A stretch of 64,000 nucleotides of DNA from Anniella stebbinsi. Lineage: Eukaryota > Chordata > Lepidosauria > Squamata > Anniellidae. The stretch lies in NCBI GenBank assembly GCA_029215795.1, contig JARDYH010000005.1, forward strand, positions 37,826,001-37,890,000, in the 5' to 3' direction. Both the position numbers and the translations under genes were made by a program. The notes below the pieces were generated by a model. The model was not told the DNA's origin. It saw nothing but the letters and a program-made list of their open reading frames with translations, and ran no database searches. Each line of letters starts with the position of its first letter. Positions within the stretch are counted from its first letter, which is position 1. This document shows, in pieces, positions 56,680 through 64,000 of the stretch.

Positions 56680-59600
56680 CTGCAGAATGCAGAAAAGGGG
56701 AACAATTAAGCGCCCTTCATTTAAGAGACTTCAGCTTTTAGTGGATGCCAAGGGCCTGTCACTCAGCTGGGAATGCAGCCATGCTGCAGCTCTTGTTCAC
56801 TGTTTGTAGACAAACACCATATACAGAAAGAATCTTTCACCTTTCACTATGTAGACAACTTTAGGACTGTACAAACACATGATGTTCAGTTGGAATTAAC
56901 CAAACATCCAGAAACGTCACATAATACTTGAGGGAGGCACATATAAATAGCATGCCCCCAATTTACATTGCTTTGGGAAGTGTTTGGATTAATGCATATT
57001 TACTGGTAAAAGTAAATTTAAAATATCACATTTATTTGTTTAGAATTCATCAAATTCTCTTTCTGGAATTTTTTTATTAAAGGAAATCACTGATGTTACA
57101 TAGCTTCTATTACTAATATTGGACTTCGTTTCGTACAGTATTTAAAGAACGGATCATTTATTTTTCAATGCAGCTGATATCAAATGACTGCTTCCACATT
57201 AAAGCACAGTTTAAAAGTGAACAGCAAGTATGGATTTAAGAAAAAGAGACAATTAATGACATGGTACAATGAAAGTGTAAGCAAAAAACATCCAGTTCTG
57301 ATTCCAGTTAGAAAGGTCAGACTAAAGTTATCACAATCTGCAAAAAAAGAACACGGGTGGTATAAATGAAGCAGCAAGGGAAGTTGCAGCCAAACAAAAT
57401 AAATGCTAATAATAAAATAAATATGAGAAAAGAATAAACTACAATTTGAAGAAGTGTCATCTCAAGAGCCAATTTCCCATCACATTATTAATCATTCTTT
57501 TGTCCTCACTGAAAAGCTACTACAAAGGACACACAAGAGCATCTGCAGGTGTGGTCACCACCAGGAGCAGCAGCGGTTTGGGTTGCAATGCTAGGGGACC
57601 CTCCCAATCTTTGCACAACTCAGCCCCAGAGAACCCGTGCCCTTTCTAGGGAAGAGTCCAGGTAGACAGAGACAAGCATCACTGGTGGTGATCCTTGCTC
57701 TTCAGGGACATATGCGGAATTCCTTCACTAAGGGGACACCAAGGTCACAATTCCAAGTAAAATACTTGAATCCCACTGATTGCAATGGGGAAGATTTAAG
57801 CAGGTACTTATCTCTCCCATAAAAATGAAAGGATATTAAAAGCACTCATCTTTAAAATACAAATGTGACAGAGCTACAGTTAGACTGCAATCCCAAAGAC
57901 TTTTTCTGGAGCATAAGTAGAGTCCCAAGGACTTCTGGGGTACAATCCAGCTAAAGTGTCAAACTGATTTGGATTGCTTGCACATTCAGTTCCTTTGCAA
58001 ACGTACACCTTCCTCTTTATGCTCTACTGCTTGCAATTTAAACAATACTGCCCTGTTATTTCACAAGAACTACCTCTTAAATTTGATAAAGGCCTAGATA
58101 GCTAGTAGTTCACTAACTCCACTCATATGTAGGTTTATGTTAGTGGTACAGTGTGTGGGAAGAATCGGACATTAAAAAAAACACAAGGAATATAAGTTTT
58201 TCGCAGTAACATGTATGCCATGCTAACAGAAAAACATGCTAAGGAGAAAGACTACTTACCTGCTTGCTTTGAATCCTTTTAGTTTCTGTACAAAGAATGA
58301 CTCAAGAACCTCTGCACACTGATAAAAAGGAGAGTCGCTTGGATTGTAGTAACGACAGTTATCAAATATTTTGGTCATGTCGGCCACAAACTCAGTCACC
58401 TTTTTGTAGTAACGTTTCAGTATTCTTTCCTCCATGGTGGAAAGGTCTTCAAAATAAGCAAATGTTATTCAAAATTAAGATGTCAGTAACCCATACAATT
58501 CACCACACATCCTGAAAATATGGAGGAAAAGAAATGTGTGCTTGACTAGAATGTCATTAATGTGTCTGTTAGGATATTATGTAACTTCAGATAGTAGAGA
58601 ACAAAAGTATATCCACACACTGTTCACACAAGTGTGATGTGCCGTTAGCTACAAATATGTACATTTTGAAGACTCAGATTCACCAGGGCATTACGATACC
58701 TATATTGGAGAATTTAATTAACTCACTTGATGTCCCAACTAGAGATAACTTGGATTTTATAACTTTAACTTTCTGCTTTGGTTTTCTTCAAAGCCATTAG
58801 AGCATATAAACATGCTTAATTTGCCGCTCATGTACTCCTACTGATTGCTCCTGATTTCAATTCATAACCTTGTTTGAACGCTTCAATTAGTTGCCACTGA
58901 AACAGACATACGGCTACACAAAGAATGGACTGTGATAAAAGTCCCAGTTTTGCAACTGCTGCAATGTCCACTGAGAACGACAAGAAAAAGCAGCTGAAAG
59001 GAGAAGAAGGGAAAACATCTACCATCTTGCCTAATGAGAATTCTGAAAATTAAACAGCCAGGAAACAGAACAGTGAACAGTGGCCTAACTCTCTCTCTCT
59101 CTCTCTCTCTGTGAAGTTTTTCTATAAAGGCATACTCAAAGACAACACACAGAAGGAAAAGTTTAAATTATATTAACACAGGGCTCGTTGTCAGCCTGAT
59201 GTCATAGCTTTACTAAAGCTAAGCAGATGTGGGCCTGGTCATCGGGATGGGAAGCTATGGGTAGCTCCATGCAAAGAGCTGGGTTATTTGGCATGACATG
59301 CGGACCTGGGACTCTGGATTGTTGATGGGGAAACAAACTACTTTAACCCAACAATAAACCACGGATGCCGCAGAAAACAACCCAGGAACGGGGGCATTCC
59401 TGGTTTGTTTTGTAATCCGTAAACAAAGTGGAAGCAGCGAGTAGTCATGAGACAGTGTGCTTGTTCCCACAAGGCCCTGACATCCCATGGGTTGTCATTA
59501 TGTGCAAACCATTATGTTTTCGTTAGCGGACTATTAATTTTAACACTCACTATTTATAGTATTTATTTGTAGATTTATAGTCCCTTTTATATCACCTAAG

Positions 59601-62501
59601 TTGCAAGCATCATGACTGTATGTTATATTTGTTTTGCCTTTGGTCTATTGACTGTAAATAAAGGTTGATTGATTGATTGATTGATTGATATAAACTGCTT
59701 GTGGTGTTCCCTCCTGCACCTCAGCTCACTCAATTCAGCAAGGTCCCCCAACCCTGTGTAGCATTTCCAGGGGGCTGGAGGGGCTGCTGTGGGGAGGAGC
59801 AGGTGGGGAATCCAGCCCAGTCACACATGGATAAATCTTGATCCAACCCTTTGTCTAGAAATTTAACTTCTAGGTTCATGCTGAAACCAATGGAGAGAGT
59901 TACCCTAATATTGCTTATCTCTATATAGTATCCACTGGTATCGTGCCTTAAATTCTGGAGATTAGCATGCCCTTCCTAGGTTCTTTTGGCATTTTAAATG
60001 TTTTATTTTATTTTGCAAATAAAAGACTCCAAGGGCTACATCTATAGAACAGATAGTACAAAAAACTAGACACAATTCCAATCAGAAACAGGAGCGAAGA
60101 GAAAATAGGATTAGAAGATATAGCAAATGAAGAAGCCATCAAGGAAAGAGGTTCGGAGGAGGAGGAGGAGGAGGAGGAGAAGACAAGCAATGTTTTAAGA
60201 TTTACTTGTGTGTCCCCTCCCAAGTAAAGCTTCATTGAGAAGTGGCAAAGAAATCTGATTCCGAGTTGAAAATTAGCTTAAAACCTGTCTTTGTAGAACC
60301 AAATGGTACTCTAAATTCAAAAAACAGCTGTACATGAACCTAACACCTGTACTGATTTAGGGCACAAATATTAGAACTAGCAAGTTCAGAGTGAAATGCA
60401 GATGCAAATTTATCAATATAATGAAGACTATTTTACTCAGTAGGTTGAGAAGGTGGGACCTCTGTTAGAAGATGTTGGATCAGCAATTAAGTTTTGAGTC
60501 AGTACTTAATTTGAAGGATTGCCAGCTTTCCCCACATGCATCTGCCCATCCTTTACAATGGTTCTTGAAAGACTTGCTCCATGTCCCTTTGCCTTCAGTG
60601 GTATGGTTGGTTGGGACATGGGGCAGGACGTTTTCAGTAGTGGCATAAGAATAGCCTTCATTAGGAAGCTTGGTTGACTCCTCATCTTTAGATCTTTAGG
60701 CCGGGGGGGGCAACTTGTGGCCCTCCAGATGTTTTGGCCTACAATTCTCATCATCTCTCACCACTGGCTATGCTGGCTAGGACTGATGGGAGTTATAGGG
60801 CAAAACATCTGGAGGGCCACAATTTGCCCACCCTCTGCTTTAGCCAAATGTTCAAGTTATTCTCATCTCACCTGGCTTTTAGATCATTTTTTTCTACCTT
60901 GCTGCTACAACATTATTTAGTGTTGTTCTGGTTTTTAACTCTCAGTTTTTTTGCGTTTATTGTTATATAATTTATTATGTGTATATATTATCTGTGATGT
61001 AAACTGCCATGAGGGGTTTGTAGCCTGAAGTTGGAATATAAATCTCCTAATTAATAAGTGACTTTGCTCTTTCATAAGCTATGTAGCTACAGGGAAATTA
61101 CTACAACTGCAATCCTATGCACAATTACTCAGAGTAAGTCCTACAGAACTCAATGGGTTCTATATACCAAGTATACATTCACCTTTGCAATCAAGACACC
61201 TAGGAATACACTTACCCATAGGTTCTTTGATAACACCATAATAATCTGGAGCATCATTGGGATCTACTGGTTCTAGGAATGGCCATGCCATCTTATGAGC
61301 CTGTTAGGAAAATGAAGGTATCATAATTTCAAAAGGCAGTTTCATTAATTTAATTTGAAGCCTATTTCACCCTAAACTTGATTTGTGTGAGTTGCACTTT
61401 GGCCTAAGTCTTATTCTTACCTGTAATGAACGTAGCACTCTCTTCAGCCCCTCATAATCTTTATCAGTCAAGGGACTGAGTACTGTCATGGCATCTTCCG
61501 TTGACTGACACTGCGGACAGACATACTCATCAATGAGATCTGCCTCACTTTGCAAAATGCCAACGCAGCGCCCATGATACCAATTCTGACATCGGTCACA
61601 GCCAATGTAAAATCTGCAAGGTCCCAAAGAAAATGGTTAATATCCTTAATTCTAAGTGAAAATCTTTCACTGGTTTAAAAAAAAAACCCTGAACTGAGTG
61701 AGGATCTATTCCTCAAATCTGTACTTAAATTGTGAAATAAAATTGCCAGTAACATCATGATCAAGAACAATTAATCTCAAGCAACTGGAATATCTACAGA
61801 CCATAACTTTTAAAGCTGAAAGGAACAAAAGTGAAGCCAAAAAAAGTCAAACATTTTGCATTTGCATACAGAACTATTTCCAAAGTTTCTGTTTCCTTCT
61901 GATCAACTATTTTTCAGTATGTTATTAATATATTGGTAGACAATTGGAATTCAGAGTCTTTGCAGCATATAATGAAAGAGTTTTGCAGCATATTATAGTA
62001 ATCACCACTACAGTATAAACAAGCAACATTAATTGCATTACATTATAAACTCCCACCAGCTATTGCATTTAGTTGGAAACTTGCAGCAACAAATCAGTAA
62101 ATTACCCAGCTTTGAATAACATTGTTTTATAGGCAATATTGGCAATCTCACTTTTCCTGTGTGGCAATCAGACATGATTTAGAGTGACATTTCAAATATT
62201 TTTTAAGTCACATCACTAGATACAACATATGTCGAACAATATTTCTTTTTTGTTCAAGAAACACATTACCAAACTCAGAGCAGTTTGCTACCTAAATATT
62301 GAATAAGAGGTTCTTGTCAGAACTCACTGTGACTCATCATAAGGTGTTCTGCAGATACAGTACAATTCCTCACTGCTGCCCTCTTGTGCCCGTTTACACT
62401 CATTACAGATGTACACATCCATTTTCTTAGCCTCCTTTTCTGTGATGCCAACACATTCTCCATGATACCAGTTAGTACAAAGATCACAGCCAATATAGAA
62501 C
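56643..62501 (-). CDS. BPTF: Bromodomain PHD finger transcription factor, C-terminal part (last 5 coding exons)
   Basis: BPTF is the large chromatin-reader subunit of the NURF ISWI remodelling complex. In transcript order the exons are 62501-62328, 61613-61421, 61300-61216, 58446-58260 and 56679-56643; all are GT-AG and in frame, giving about 224 residues to the stop TAA. The window begins inside one PHD finger ([19 protein letters not shown]), continues into a second ([13 protein letters not shown] joined to [19 protein letters not shown]), then the helical linker ([14 protein letters not shown]) and the bromodomain. The bromodomain shows the WPF shelf ([20 protein letters not shown]) and the acetyl-lysine-binding Asn in [11 protein letters not shown]. 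In the mammalian protein the PHD binds H3K4me3 and the bromodomain binds H4 acetyl-lysine. Upstream exons lie beyond 64000, so the gene is partial by truncation at the window edge only. Confidence 0.96.
56680..58259. other. BPTF: BPTF last intron
   Basis: 1.58 kb, no recognised repeat apart from short A/T-rich runs. Confidence 0.5.
58260..58446 (-). other. BPTF: BPTF exon: bromodomain helices A-C
   Basis: 187 nt; acceptor TATTTTGAAG, donor GTAAGTAG. It encodes [20 protein letters not shown] through [13 protein letters not shown]. The conserved Asn of [14 protein letters not shown] is intact. Confidence 0.96.
59090..59110. repeat. (CT)n microsatellite
   Basis: Dinucleotide run in a BPTF intron. 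Confidence 0.9.
59570..59690 (+). mobile_element. Retroposon tail with (TTGA)n
   Basis: atagtcccttttatatcacc, then ttgactgtaaataaagg and tandem TTGA units (59665-59690), a tail structure typical of non-LTR retroposons. Confidence 0.5.
60155..60180. repeat. (GGA)n microsatellite
   Basis: Trinucleotide purine run in a BPTF intron. Confidence 0.9.
60702..60837. mobile_element. 136-bp hAT MITE with 8-bp target duplication
   Basis: cgggggggcaacttgtggcc and ggccacaatttgcccaccc are inverted ends; core ctccagatgttttggcc and caaaacatctggag. Flanks ctttaggc (60694-60701) and ctttagcc (60838-60845), 7 of 8 matching. Confidence 0.75.
61216..61300 (-). other. BPTF: BPTF exon: bromodomain ZA loop
   Basis: 85 nt between acceptor TTCCTAACAG and donor GTAAGTG. 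It encodes [20 protein letters not shown] and YGVIKEPM, with the WPF shelf. It is separated from the PHD exon by an intron of only 120 bp. Confidence 0.95.
61421..61613 (-). other. BPTF: BPTF exon: second half of C-terminal PHD finger and linker helix
   Basis: 193 nt; acceptor CCTTGCAG, donor GTAAGAAT. It encodes [20 protein letters not shown], then [18 protein letters not shown] and [15 protein letters not shown]. The Zn ligands C-x2-C, H-x2-C and C-x2-C and the Tyr/Trp residues of the methyl-lysine cage are present. Confidence 0.96.
62328..62501 (-). other. BPTF: BPTF exon spanning the end of one PHD finger and the start of the next
   Basis: 174 nt (58 codons), entered and left in phase 2, so it is symmetric. 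It encodes [39 protein letters not shown] and [13 protein letters not shown]. Acceptor TGCTTTTAG, donor GTGAGTTC. Skipping it would keep the frame and join the first half of the upstream finger to the second half of the downstream one. Confidence 0.94.
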
Positions 62502-64000
62502 CTAAAAGCATTTACAATGAAAATGACAATGTAATTGTCATTTCAAATGGCATGGCACTTTCTAACCTAATTCTTTGAAATTTTCTGACTTTATTTCCCT
62601 AACCACATCTATCTACCCTTCCAAAGCTAGTATCCTAAGCTGACGTTGTGTTCTACAGGGCCTATTTTCATAGACAGTTGTGTGTTTTTTTTAAAAAAAT
62701 AGGTCAGTTGGTACTATGAACTGAACTCTGAAAAATGTGAATGTCTCAACTGTGAATGCACAAAGACAAGGCCAAAGAAAAAAGATTTACATTTTCAAAA
62801 CTGTGGCCAAGCAGTGGCAATTCTTAAGATTTGAAAATGTAGGTCTCAATTTTAAAAATAAAGCAAAGCGCAGACACAACCAGAAGTCACAAGTACACTA
62901 AAAGGAACATGCATACCAGCCATGTGTAAAAAATACATATTGGTATAACATGACATGAAGGAAAATGGGACAAGTAGATGCAATTTTTAAATTTCTAAGA
63001 AACTGCCTCAAATCCATGGAATTTGACTCTTCAAACTCAAAAATGTAGGCCTTCAAATATGTCTATTCTCACTCAACACTATGCAAAAGATCAGATACAG
63101 TATGGTAGGAGATGATGTTAAAAACCATCCAATTCCATCAAGAATCTCAAACTGGCAAGCTTGCAAAACTATCATTTGATAGTATTTAAATTCAAATATG
63201 ACCGCCAAAATTATGGAGAACAAGGGCTCCATAGGCACATCAAACCACAGTTTGGTGTCAAGCATTTGCCCATCCCCTAGTCTGCTACAATTCCCTCCTT
63301 TCTTTCCTGGTTTGGGGCAAACCATACATCTGAACTGACAAGCTATGGTTTGTGCTTGTCCTACAAACCACATTTGTAAAACCAGGTTTGCTGGTTTAGA
63401 TGTATGGTCTGTCCTTAGCTAGGAAAGAAGGAAGGAACACAAGATCCCAAGGCTCATTCCATGCTTATTCACGTACTACCAAATCTGGTTTGAAATTAAG
63501 TCTAATCTGAGCTTCTTTCTTAAAGCTATCTGAACACACCTTCAGAGTGTCTTTACTTCACTGATCTCCCCTTGCATTCTATATTAACATTTGGCTCTAA
63601 CACAAAACAACTTCTGCACTGTGCGTTTAGCATGTGTTCTTCTCCATCCCGCTCAAAATGTTTTCTTCTAGTATCTTAGAACACACTTACTATGACTTTC
63701 AATATTAAAAGGCTTTCTTGCAGCATTTTGAAGAATTTCTTCTGCTACATATCTTTCAAGAAACTGATCTTCCAAATGACCAACTGTTTTCTGCTTGTCT
63801 CCCACTGCAGTGACAGCAGGCATCTACTAAGTCTACACAAACAGTTTTGCTACTTAAAGGCCAAGCAAAATGATCACAAATGACTGCTAATGGTAGCACA
63901 CAATGGTGCCATTCCACAAGTGTCCACTCATACTATGGGACTTCTTCATCCTCTCCCCATCCTGCAGCCCCCCATGACCCCCCAGAGCAGATTGGGGGGC
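62502..64000. other. BPTF: BPTF intron, no exon seen
   Basis: No open frame here continues the PHD sequence. Near 63230-63420 the motif aaaccacagtttgg and related caaaccat/atggtttgt words recur in both orientations, like a degenerate inverted-repeat transposon. The remainder is featureless AT-rich intron. Confidence 0.6.

Larger units (their letters stand above)
58447..61215. other. BPTF: BPTF intron inside the bromodomain
   Basis: 2.77 kb. Holds (CT)n at 59090-59110, a retroposon tail with (TTGA)n at 59600-59690, (GGA)n at 60155-60180, an hAT MITE at 60702-60837 and a LINE-type tail near 60990-61060. Confidence 0.6.

Overview
The window is nuclear DNA from a vertebrate, most likely a squamate reptile (lizard). 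It holds intron-split genes with clear vertebrate orthologues, an AT-rich background, (AAT)n-tailed retroposons, CR1/L2-type LINE 3' ends, a tRNA-derived SINE, and very many short palindromic DNA transposons (hAT-, Harbinger- and TA-flanked types). Nothing points to bacteria, an organelle or a virus.

Three protein-coding genes and one tRNA gene are supported. (1) KPNA2 (importin subunit alpha-1) is complete on the minus strand. Ten coding exons lie between 20689 and 12774, a non-coding first exon lies near 21816-21890, and a CCAAT-box promoter lies around 21890-21970; the joined CDS is 1590 nt, or 529 residues. (2) The orthologue of human C17orf58 is on the plus strand, with five coding exons between 35827 and 48466 (1164 nt, 387 residues). 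It is a predicted secreted protein with a C-terminal six-cysteine netrin-like (NTR) module and a poly(A) signal at 48684. (3) The 3' end of BPTF is on the minus strand. Its last five coding exons (62501 down to 56643) encode a tandem PHD region and the bromodomain, followed by a long 3' UTR; the rest of the gene lies beyond position 64000. (4) tRNA-Arg(CCG) is at 26460-26532 on the plus strand, inside a CpG-rich segment. The order and orientation BPTF - C17orf58 - tRNA-Arg - KPNA2 match, as recalled, human 17q24.2 read in reverse.

Layout: 1-12260 is intergenic DNA downstream of KPNA2, with many transposons and no recognised gene. 12270-21890 is KPNA2. 22000-26450 is repeat-rich spacer rising into a CpG-rich segment that ends at the tRNA. 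26560-35800 is spacer with LINE, SINE and MITE fragments, including a Harbinger-like MITE nested in a CR1 copy. 35827-48700 is C17orf58 with repeat-filled introns. 48700-54380 is repeat-rich spacer between the two convergent genes. 54400-64000 is the 3' part of BPTF.

The genes are unrelated in function (nuclear import, secreted NTR protein, chromatin reader of the NURF complex); their neighbourhood reflects conserved synteny, not an operon. I found no previously undescribed biological system. The most interesting items are: the symmetric BPTF exon that joins halves of two PHD fingers; the little-studied NTR-domain gene with a NAGNAG acceptor; the cell-cycle-style KPNA2 promoter; the CpG-rich segment at the tRNA; and several palindromic transposon families whose boundaries can be placed to the base. 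All work was by eye. Exon boundaries were set by GT/AG signals, reading-frame continuity and recalled orthologue sequence. Repeat family names are inferred from structure, not from a database search.
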